DNA of 64,000 nucleotides, taken from Pararhizobium sp. Its GTDB lineage: Bacteria > Pseudomonadota > Alphaproteobacteria > Rhizobiales > Rhizobiaceae. The translations under genes and the position numbers were made by a program. The notes below the pieces were generated by a model. It did not search any database and was not told the origin of the DNA. It worked only from the letters and a program-made list of their open reading frames with translations. Location of the stretch: positions 62,001 through 126,000 of the forward strand of contig JAURWE010000061.1 of assembly GCA_030655075.1 (NCBI GenBank), given 5' to 3'. Below are positions 57,387 to 64,000 of the stretch, one piece after another. The number at the start of each line of letters is the position of its first letter. Within the stretch, counting starts at the first letter, position 1.

Positions 57387-58655
57387 ATGAACAACAATAA
57401 TCTCAAGATGGGCTTGGTCCTCGCTATCGCCGGCGCTGCTTTTGCAACGTCTGCTGAGGCCGGTGGCCTTGAGCGTGGCGGCTACAATATCGACCTGCTC
57501 TTCGATCCGTCGACATACGCAATTGAATCGAGCGCGACCTATGTCAATCCGCAGCGTGAACTCAACAACGTTCGCGACACGATTCCGATCAATCCGCCAA
57601 CAGGCGATGGCAATCTGAACAATCGCCCCTCGAACGGCATTAGTGATTCCGAAGGCTATTGGGTTCCGCGCATCGGCATGAAGGCTGGTTTCGGAGATTC
57701 AGTTGACTGCATGTTCGATTATTCGCAGCCTTGGGGTGCCCATACCAATCCGGGTGCGAACTGGGCCGGTGCGAATGACAACGTCGAAACGAAGATCAAG
57801 AGCAGCAGCTACGCCACAACCTGCTCCTATCGCTTCGATGTAGGCCCTGGGCAGTTGCGCATCATCGGCGGTGGCTTCTACCAGGAAGTCAGCGGCTTTC
57901 AGGATCGTATGGCACTCGGCAATCTGCCGGCGATTGTAGGCACGGGTATTGGCCGCTTGAATCTTGAAGGTGACGGTTGGGGCTGGCGCGCCGGCGTTGG
58001 TTACGAAATTCCAGAATATGCCGTTCGTGCAAGCCTCGTTTACAACAGCGCTGTGAAGCTGGACGACATTTCGGGCACGCTTGATCTGCGCCAGGTTCCT
58101 GCCGGAGGTACTCTTGGTAGCCGCATAACGGATGTTTACGGCTCGACAAGCATGCCCGACTCCCTGGAATTCAAGCTTCAGACAGGCATTGCGCCTGACT
58201 GGCTGGCATTCGGTTCCGTTAAGTGGACAGACTGGAGCCAGTTGCAGAGCATTCCATTCTGCCCGGTCAGCACCCGCGGCGTTATCGCCTGCGTGACCAG
58301 CAGCGCTGCCGAGGCGACATCGCTCGATTTGTTGTATCGGGATGGCTGGACCGTCACGGGCGGTATTGGCCACAAGTTCAACGACAAGATCAGCGGCGCC
58401 GTCAACGTGACCTGGGATCGCGGAACTTCGACGGGTCGCGGCACGCAGACCGACACGTGGACGTTTGGCGCCGGTGTATCTTATGCTGCCACGGAAAATG
58501 TTGAATTCCGTCTTGCTGGCGCTCTCGGTGTTCTCACCTCTGGATCGTCTGGTGTGGTAACCCAGAACGGCCGCCGGTTCGGAACACGCAGCTCTTATGA
58601 CTTCGGAAATGATTTCGTCGGCGCGATTTCAACATCGGTGAAAGTCAAGTTCTGA
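57387..58655 (+). CDS. OmpP1/FadL-type outer membrane transporter
   Basis: This 422-residue protein has a signal peptide (NLKMGLVLAIAGAAFATSAEAG) and the beta-barrel pattern of FadL: GGYNIDLLFDPSTYAIESSATYVNPQRE, PDSLEFKLQTGIAPDWLAFGSVKWTDWS and a C-terminal strand SVKVKF ending in F. These take up fatty acids or aromatic compounds. A GGGAGGGAC site precedes ATG 57387. Confidence 0.88.
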   Translation: MNNNNLKMGLVLAIAGAAFATSAEAGGLERGGYNIDLLFDPSTYAIESSATYVNPQRELNNVRDTIPINPPTGDGNLNNRPSNGISDSEGYWVPRIGMKAGFGDSVDCMFDYSQPWGAHTNPGANWAGANDNVETKIKSSSYATTCSYRFDVGPGQLRIIGGGFYQEVSGFQDRMALGNLPAIVGTGIGRLNLEGDGWGWRAGVGYEIPEYAVRASLVYNSAVKLDDISGTLDLRQVPAGGTLGSRITDVYGSTSMPDSLEFKLQTGIAPDWLAFGSVKWTDWSQLQSIPFCPVSTRGVIACVTSSAAEATSLDLLYRDGWTVTGGIGHKFNDKISGAVNVTWDRGTSTGRGTQTDTWTFGAGVSYAATENVEFRLAGALGVLTSGSSGVVTQNGRRFGTRSSYDFGNDFVGAISTSVKVKF

Positions 58656-58673
58656 TCTCATCATCTAATGTCT

Positions 58674-58700
58674 AAAAGCCCGGGAAACCGGGCTTTTTTT
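58674..58700 (+). terminator. Terminator after the fadL-like gene
   Basis: AAGCCCGG (58676-58683) pairs with CCGGGCTT (58688-58695), loop GAAA, followed by a run of T to 58700. Confidence 0.93.
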
Positions 58701-59120
58701 GTGACTGGTCCTCTGCGTAAAATTGCAACCCACCCCTGAGATTTGTGACGATTCAGCAACACATTCGACTCTATAATTGTCCGGTGGAGAGAGCACTCGG
58801 AACTATGTCCATTTCCCGCCACAAAGGGAGCGCACCGGAGAGGCCAAGCAAGCGCGCATTCACGATGACCGGCGGCGTTTGAGGGAAAAATGAGTTTCTA
58901 TACTGTTGAAAAGGCGAAGTTTCCGGATGATTCACATGTTGACTGGCCCGATTGCATGAACGCCAGAACCTCCGGTCGTACTCTTGCCGAAAACAGGGAC
59001 TACACCTTTGCCGACAGCGAGAGCGACGCCTCTCAGCGCCGGTCTCATGTCGGAAAGTTTGGCCGGTCGATTGCCAAGAGCGCGGCGCGAAGCAGCGTAG
59101 AGTGGAAGAAAAGCACTGCC
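58701..59120 (+). promoter_or_regulatory. Upstream region of exoR
   Basis: TATAAT at 58772-58777 is the best -10 box, without a clear -35 box. An open frame in phase with exoR begins at 58890 and would add 77 residues, but the coding part that matches ExoR starts at 59121. No separate gene is evident. Confidence 0.4.
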
Positions 59121-59927
59121 ATGATTGCCCGCACAGAGTTCAACGCGTTGAAGGTTTCGCTGGTCGTCTTTTCGATTGCCCTCGGTGGCACGGTCGGGAC
59201 CGCTTCCGCTTTCGACCCGCAGGCAGGCGTGACCCGCGAATCCGGCCCGTTCGATCTCTTCAAATTCGGTTTCTCGGCCTACAAGAAGGGCCGCAAGGAC
59301 GAGGCCGTCGAGGCCTATCGCTATGCCGCCGAAAAGGGCCACACCGGTTCGCGCTGGGCGCTGGCCAACATGTACCAGACCGGCGACGGCGTCGCCGAGG
59401 ATGACCTGGAAGCCTTCAAGATCTACAGCGAGATTGCCCAGCAGGGCGTCGAGCCGGGCTCGGAAGACACCGGCTACTTCGTCAATGCCCTGATGTCGCT
59501 CGCCAACTATTACCGCCGCGGCATTCCGCAGAGCCCGGTCAATGTCGACCTCAGCAGCGCGCGCCAGCTCTATTTCCAGGCCGCCTCGACCTTTGGCGTC
59601 GCCGAAGCGCAGTTTCAGCTCGCCCGGATGATCCTGGCAGGCGAGGGTGGCAGCGCCGACGTGCAGCAGGCCAAGAAATGGCTGAACCGCGCCCGCAAGA
59701 AGGGCCACGCCGGCGCCATGGGCGTCTTCGGCAGCGTGATCTTCGAAGAGGGCCAGCGTGTGCGCGGTCTCGCCTTCATGACGGCCGCCCTCGACCAGTG
59801 TGCACCGAAGGATCGTCCCTGGCTCCAGGATCTTCAGGAGCAGGCGTTCTCGCTCTCCAACGAGGATGACCGCCGCGTGGCAATCTCGCTCGCCCAGCAG
59901 ATGCACACGGGCACCGCTGCCGAATAG
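59121..59927 (+). CDS. exoR: Exopolysaccharide regulator ExoR
   Basis: Starting at ATG 59121 gives 268 residues, equal to Sinorhizobium ExoR. There is an N-terminal signal peptide (NALKVSLVVFSIALGGTVGTASA/FDP) and a series of Sel1-type repeats: AVEAYRYAAEKGHTGSRWALANMYQTGDGV, ARQLYFQAASTFGVAEAQFQLARMI and AKKWLNRARKKGHAGAMGVFG. The periplasmic protein holds the ExoS sensor in check, controlling succinoglycan and motility. Convergent with xthA, 11 bases apart. Confidence 0.95.
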   Translation: MIARTEFNALKVSLVVFSIALGGTVGTASAFDPQAGVTRESGPFDLFKFGFSAYKKGRKDEAVEAYRYAAEKGHTGSRWALANMYQTGDGVAEDDLEAFKIYSEIAQQGVEPGSEDTGYFVNALMSLANYYRRGIPQSPVNVDLSSARQLYFQAASTFGVAEAQFQLARMILAGEGGSADVQQAKKWLNRARKKGHAGAMGVFGSVIFEEGQRVRGLAFMTAALDQCAPKDRPWLQDLQEQAFSLSNEDDRRVAISLAQQMHTGTAAE

Positions 59928-59938
59928 GCAATCAGCGT

Positions 59939-60730
59939 TCAGGCAGTGAAGGCGAAATGTGCCACGACCGGCACATGGTCCGACGGCTTTTCCCAGGCCC
60001 GCACGTGTTTCTCCACGTCGGCCGACACGAGCCTGTCGGCAGCCTCGGCCGACAGCATCAAATGATCGATGCGAATGCCGAAGTTCTTCGGCCAGGCGCC
60101 ACCCTGATAATCCCAGAACGTATAGCGCGGCGCCGCATCGGACGTCGCCCGGATCGCATCGGTAAAGCCGAGGTTTTCCAAGAGCCGGAAGGCGTGGCGG
60201 GTCTGCGGCAGGAACAGCGCGTCGTGCTGCCAGACCTTCGGGTCCCAGCAATCGTGTGGCTCGGGAATGACATTGTAGTCGCCGGCGAGGATCAGCGGCT
60301 CTTCCAGCGCCAGACGCGCCTCGGCAAAGGTCCGCAACCGTTCCATCCAGGCCAGCTTGTAGGGATATTTCACCGGATCGTCGGACGGGTTGCCGTTCGG
60401 CAGATAGAGCGAGCAGACCCGAATGACGCCGCTCTCGACCGAGAAGACACCCTCAATGAACCGCGACTGCTCGTCGACGTCATTGCCGGGCAGTCCGCGA
60501 TTGACCTCGTCGGGCCTGATCTTCGACAGAAGTGCGACGCCGTTGAAACCCTTCTGGCCATGGGTCTCGATGTAATAGCCGAGCGCCTCGATCTCCTCGC
60601 GCGGAAACCCTTCGTCCACCGTCTTGATTTCTTGCAGGCAGACGATGTCCGGATTGGATTCCTTCAGCCAGGCGACGAGGTTGTCGATGCGGGCCCTGAC
60701 GCCGTTGATGTTCCAGGTGGCGATCTTCAT
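59939..60730 (-). CDS. xthA: Exodeoxyribonuclease III
   Basis: The 263-residue protein shows the ExoIII/AP endonuclease motifs: IATWNINGVRAR, CLQEIKT (metal-binding E34), GDYNVIPEPHD and SDHVPVVAHF at the end with the catalytic Asp-His. It repairs abasic sites and trims 3' ends. It is downstream of erpA on the same strand, with a terminator between. Confidence 0.95.
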   Translation of the reverse strand: MKIATWNINGVRARIDNLVAWLKESNPDIVCLQEIKTVDEGFPREEIEALGYYIETHGQKGFNGVALLSKIRPDEVNRGLPGNDVDEQSRFIEGVFSVESGVIRVCSLYLPNGNPSDDPVKYPYKLAWMERLRTFAEARLALEEPLILAGDYNVIPEPHDCWDPKVWQHDALFLPQTRHAFRLLENLGFTDAIRATSDAAPRYTFWDYQGGAWPKNFGIRIDHLMLSAEAADRLVSADVEKHVRAWEKPSDHVPVVAHFAFTA

Positions 60731-60796
60731 CGGCGGTCCGTCCTTCGGGCATGAATGTATAGAAATTCGGTTCTAGCCGCTTCCAAATGCGCCGTC

Positions 60797-60835
60797 AAAA
60801 ACATAAAGCGCCGCCGGGCAGGGCCGGGCAGCGCT
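60797..60835 (-). terminator. Terminator after erpA
   Basis: On the minus strand AGCGCTGCC (60835-60827) pairs with GGCGGCGCT (60815-60807) with one G-T pair, followed by TTTATGTTTTT. Confidence 0.72.
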
Positions 60836-60860
60836 CTGAAGAAACGTGAATTTCTGGCGG

Positions 60861-61193
60861 TCAGACCGAGAAGCTGGTTCCGCAGCCGCAGCTGGCGATC
60901 GCGTTCGGATTCTTGATCTGGAACGACTGTCCGAGCAGGTTGTCGACGAAATCGATTTCCGAGCCGCCCATATAGACCAGGGACATCTGGTCGATCAGCA
61001 CCGTGGCCTCGCCCTTTTCCAGCACGATATCATCGGCCTCGGGGGCCGCGACCAGATCGAATTTATAGGAAAAGCCCGAGCAGCCGCCGCCTTCGACGGA
61101 CACGCGCATGGCTGTCTTGGCCGTGTCGGTGCTCAAAATGGCGGCGATCCGCTTGGCAGCGGAATCGGAAATGGTCACTGTCGTCTCGGTCAT
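60861..61193 (-). CDS. erpA: Iron-sulphur cluster insertion protein ErpA (HesB/IscA type)
   Basis: The 110-residue A-type carrier has the three ligand cysteines: C38 in GGGCSGF and C102/C104 in SCGCGTSF. It delivers [Fe-S] clusters to apoproteins. AGGAGGT lies three bases ahead of ATG 61193 and directly ahead of ATG 61196; either start is possible. Divergent from dgt. Confidence 0.92.
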   Translation of the reverse strand: MTETTVTISDSAAKRIAAILSTDTAKTAMRVSVEGGGCSGFSYKFDLVAAPEADDIVLEKGEATVLIDQMSLVYMGGSEIDFVDNLLGQSFQIKNPNAIASCGCGTSFSV

Positions 61194-61407
61194 CATACCT
61201 CCTGCCGGGTTCAAGAACCGGAGAGATTCGGGGTTTATTGTGCAAGCCCGGTGCACCGGACCTCAAAGCGGCGCGAGCGCCGAATGTCAAATCCCTGTTT
61301 TCATTGGGACTTAACCTGCGACGCGCGGTGCACTTTCCTGCACTGTCCACTATAGGTATGAATGGTTTAAGGCTGCGTCAATGGGCAGCGTCAGGAACAG
61401 GCAGGCA

Positions 61408-62625
61408 ATGACTTTCGACAGACATGCATTGGGTTTCGGCTTTTCGGCGCGCGCCGTCTTCGCGTCTGATCCCTGGGCGACACGCGGACGGCTCTATCCG
61501 GAAACGGCAAGCCCGACCCGGTCGGATTTTCAGCGCGACCGCGACCGGATCGTCCACACGACAGCCTTTCGCCGCCTCAAACACAAGACCCAGGTGTTCA
61601 TCGCCCATGAGGGCGACCATTACCGCACCCGCCTGACCCATACGATCGAGGTCGCCCAGATCGCCCGGGCGCTGGCCCGTGCTCTCCGGCTGGACGAGGA
61701 TCTGGCCGAAGGCGTGGCGCTGGTGCATGATTTCGGCCACACGCCCTTCGGCCACACCGGCGAGGATGCGCTGCATGAGCTGCTGAAGCCCTATGGCGGT
61801 TTCGATCACAATGCCCAGTCGCTGCGCATCGTCACCAAGCTCGAGCGCCGCTACGCCGAGTATGACGGCATCAACCTGACCTGGGAGAGCCTGGAAGGGC
61901 TCGTCAAGCACAATGGCCCGCTGCTGGACAAGGAAGGCAAGGGAACGCGCGGACCGGTGCCGCAGCCAATTCTCGACTATTGCGCCGTCCATGACCTCGA
62001 GATCGGCACCTATGCCAGTTTGGAGGCGCAGGTCGCCGCCATTGCCGACGACATCGCCTATAACACCCATGACATTGATGACGGCCTGCGCTCGGGCTAT
62101 CTCAATTTCGATATGCTGGAGGACATTCCGTTTCTGGCGGGCCTGATGAAAGAGGTGCGCGACCGCTATCCGGGCCTAGAGGCCGGCCGCTTCACCCATG
62201 AGATCATGCGCCGCCAGATCACCGCCATGGTCGAGGATGTGATATCAGTGGCGCAGGCGCGGCTGACCGAGGTCAAGCCCGAATGCGCCCAGGATATCCG
62301 CAATGCCGACCGGATGATCGCGACCTTCACGCAGGCGATGTCCGAAACCGACCGGCTGATCAAAAAGATGCTGTTTACCCGCATCTACCGCCATCCGGAT
62401 GTGATGACGATCCGCGCCAATGCCGCCTCCATCGTCGTCGATCTCTACAAGGCCTTCATGAGCGACCCGCAGCTGATGCAGGGGCACTACTGGGTGGACC
62501 ACATCGCCGAGATGCCGGAACCGGTCAAGGCCCGCCATGTCGGCGACTATCTGGCTGGAATGACCGACACATTCGCCATCAGTGTGCACAAGCGCTTGTT
62601 TGACCACACTCCGGAATTGCGTTAG
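61408..62625 (+). CDS. dgt: Deoxyguanosinetriphosphate triphosphohydrolase-like protein
   Basis: This 405-residue HD-domain enzyme has the [13 protein letters not shown] helix with the first His, [17 protein letters not shown] with the HD pair, and [17 protein letters not shown], typical of dGTPase-like proteins of the rhizobial kind. It hydrolyses dNTPs to nucleosides and triphosphate. It lies 69 bases ahead of argS. Confidence 0.92.
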   Translation: MTFDRHALGFGFSARAVFASDPWATRGRLYPETASPTRSDFQRDRDRIVHTTAFRRLKHKTQVFIAHEGDHYRTRLTHTIEVAQIARALARALRLDEDLAEGVALVHDFGHTPFGHTGEDALHELLKPYGGFDHNAQSLRIVTKLERRYAEYDGINLTWESLEGLVKHNGPLLDKEGKGTRGPVPQPILDYCAVHDLEIGTYASLEAQVAAIADDIAYNTHDIDDGLRSGYLNFDMLEDIPFLAGLMKEVRDRYPGLEAGRFTHEIMRRQITAMVEDVISVAQARLTEVKPECAQDIRNADRMIATFTQAMSETDRLIKKMLFTRIYRHPDVMTIRANAASIVVDLYKAFMSDPQLMQGHYWVDHIAEMPEPVKARHVGDYLAGMTDTFAISVHKRLFDHTPELR

Positions 62626-62694
62626 TCACCCGGCCAATCCACGTTAGCGCCGCAGTACGGCCCCCCACTCATCGCTTCCAGCGGGATGGACACT

Positions 62695-64000
62695 ATGAAC
62701 CTGTTTACGGACTTCGCTTCCAGAATTAAAAAGACACTGGAAGAAATTGATATCATAAAAGAAAAAAGAGCAGAGCTGGATTTCGACCGCATCACGCTCG
62801 AGCCGCCGCGCGACCAGAGCCATGGCGATATCGCCACCAATGCGGCGATGGTTCTGGCCAAGCCGCTCGGCACGAATCCGCGTGCGCTTGCCGATATCAT
62901 TGCCGGAATGCTGAAGCGGGATCCCGATATCGAGGATGTCTCCGTTGCCGGTCCGGGCTTCATCAACGTCAAGCTGTCGGTTGCCTATTGGCAGCGTGTG
63001 CTGGTGTCGATCGTCGATGCGGGCACGGATTACGGCCGTGGAAATCTCGGCCGTGGCCGCAAGGCCAATGTCGAATATGTCTCCGCCAACCCGACCGGCC
63101 CGATGCATGTCGGCCATTGCCGTGGCGCCGTCGTTGGCGACACGCTGGCCAATTTGCTTGCCTATGCCGGCTTTGCCGTGACCAAGGAATATTACATCAA
63201 CGACGCCGGCTCGCAGATCGACGTGCTCGCGCGCTCTGTGTTCCTGCGCTACCGCGAGGCACTCGGCGAAAAGATCGGCGAAATCCCGGCGGGTCTCTAT
63301 CCGGGCGACTACCTCGTTCCTGTCGGCAAGCTGCTGGCCGATGAATATGGCACGAGCCTGCGCGGCATGCCGGAGGAACGCTGGATGCCGATCATCAAGG
63401 ATAAGGCGATCGCCGCCATGATGGACATGATCCGCGACGATCTCGCCGCGCTCAACGTCGTCCACGAGGTGTTTTATTCCGAGCGCACGCTGCATGAGAA
63501 CGGCGCCGTGCCGATCCGGACTGCCATCAACGACCTGACCTTCAAGGGCCACGTCTACAAGGGAACGCTGCCGCCGCCGAAGGGCCAGCTGCCCGAGGAT
63601 TGGGAAGACCGCGAGCAGACGCTGTTCCGCTCGACCGAGGTCGGCGACGATATCGACCGGCCGCTGATCAAGTCGGATGGCAGCTACACCTACTTTGCCG
63701 CCGACGTTGCCTATTTCAAGGACAAGTTCGATCGCGGTTTCGACGAGATGATCTATGTGCTTGGCGCCGACCACGGCGGCTACGTCAAGCGGCTGGAAGC
63801 GGTCGCCCGGGCGGTGTCTGACGGCAAGTCGAAGCTGACCGTGCTTCTGTGCCAGCTGGTCAAGCTTTACCGCGATGGCGAGCCTGTGAAAATGTCGAAA
63901 CGGTCGGGCGATTTCGTCACGCTGCGGGAAGTCGTCGATGAGGTCGGCCGCGATTCGGTGCGCTTCATGATGATCTATCGTAAGAGTTCCGAACCGCTGG
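62695..64000 (+). CDS. argS: Arginyl-tRNA synthetase, partial (3' end outside the window)
   Basis: The frame runs to the window edge (435 codons). It shows the N-terminal additional domain ([24 protein letters not shown]), the HIGH-like motif [20 protein letters not shown], and [12 protein letters not shown] with [12 protein letters not shown] near the end. Start ATG 62695 has GGGATGGA upstream; ATG 62686 would add three residues. Confidence 0.96.
   Translation, partial: MNLFTDFASRIKKTLEEIDIIKEKRAELDFDRITLEPPRDQSHGDIATNAAMVLAKPLGTNPRALADIIAGMLKRDPDIEDVSVAGPGFINVKLSVAYWQRVLVSIVDAGTDYGRGNLGRGRKANVEYVSANPTGPMHVGHCRGAVVGDTLANLLAYAGFAVTKEYYINDAGSQIDVLARSVFLRYREALGEKIGEIPAGLYPGDYLVPVGKLLADEYGTSLRGMPEERWMPIIKDKAIAAMMDMIRDDLAALNVVHEVFYSERTLHENGAVPIRTAINDLTFKGHVYKGTLPPPKGQLPEDWEDREQTLFRSTEVGDDIDRPLIKSDGSYTYFAADVAYFKDKFDRGFDEMIYVLGADHGGYVKRLEAVARAVSDGKSKLTVLLCQLVKLYRDGEPVKMSKRSGDFVTLREVVDEVGRDSVRFMMIYRKSSEPL

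Noticed and set aside
58932..60251. A 439-codon antisense frame over exoR and xthA
   Set aside because: It has no known features and overlaps two strong genes.
62644..63774. A 376-codon antisense frame over argS
   Set aside because: argS motifs are clear on the plus strand; the antisense frame has no domain.
1..64000. CRISPR array or rRNA genes
   Set aside because: No regularly spaced direct repeats of 25-40 bases and no rRNA-like segments were noticed.

Overview
The window is GC-rich, densely coding DNA from an alphaproteobacterium, almost certainly a member of the Rhizobiaceae (Rhizobium/Agrobacterium/Sinorhizobium relatives). The chromosomal part carries exoR, whose product from the chosen start is 268 residues, the known size of the Sinorhizobium protein. 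It sits beside xthA, erpA, dgt, argS, valS, popZ, tolC, pcm and exbBD. Calls rest on reading the sequence and on remembered family signatures; no database search was run.

Positions 1 to about 47033 are most of one prophage with a contractile (myovirus-type) tail. Its left end, and presumably its integrase, lie outside the window. Leftmost is a leftward early operon (8984 down to 1) with tightly coupled genes: small hypothetical proteins plus a recombination cassette (RecE-like PD-(D/E)XK nuclease, DEDDh exonuclease, RecT annealase, Ref/DUF968 HNH-like protein). A divergent ribbon-helix-helix gene with GATATC-centred palindromes lies at 1.1 kb. The immunity region (9.05-10.42 kb) holds a LexA/CI-type S24 repressor and six copies of a CGGT-N6-ACCG operator, three on each side. 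The rightward early operon (10.4-21.2 kb) has small regulators, a RuvC-like resolvase, a beta-class DNA methyltransferase, a DnaB-type helicase, a C5-cytosine methyltransferase with a second long open frame inside it, a deoxyribonucleotidase-like HAD protein and a DnaA domain IV-like protein.

A structured intergenic segment ending in a terminator (21.2-21.35 kb) separates early from late genes. Late genes run in order: terminase small and large subunits, portal fused to an Acb1-like 2H phosphoesterase domain, minor head protein, DUF2213 protease/scaffold, decoration protein, DUF2184 major capsid, neck proteins, sheath, tube, tail chaperone with a -1 frameshift site, tape measure, baseplate hub, plug, spike and wedges, DUF2612 protein, three tail-fibre or tail-associated proteins, amidase endolysin, holin candidate, and nested Rz/Rz1 spanins. 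Three small leftward genes interrupt the late operon; one encodes an exported protein and looks like a lysogenic-conversion gene.

The prophage ends against the 3' end of a tRNA-Cys gene (47034-47107, minus strand), a plausible attachment site. To the right is ordinary chromosome: tRNA-Asn, DUF4174 protein, exbB-exbD without tonB, pcm, a TolC-family protein, popZ preceded by a striking RNA fold, valS, a FadL-type porin, exoR, xthA, erpA, dgt and the start of argS.
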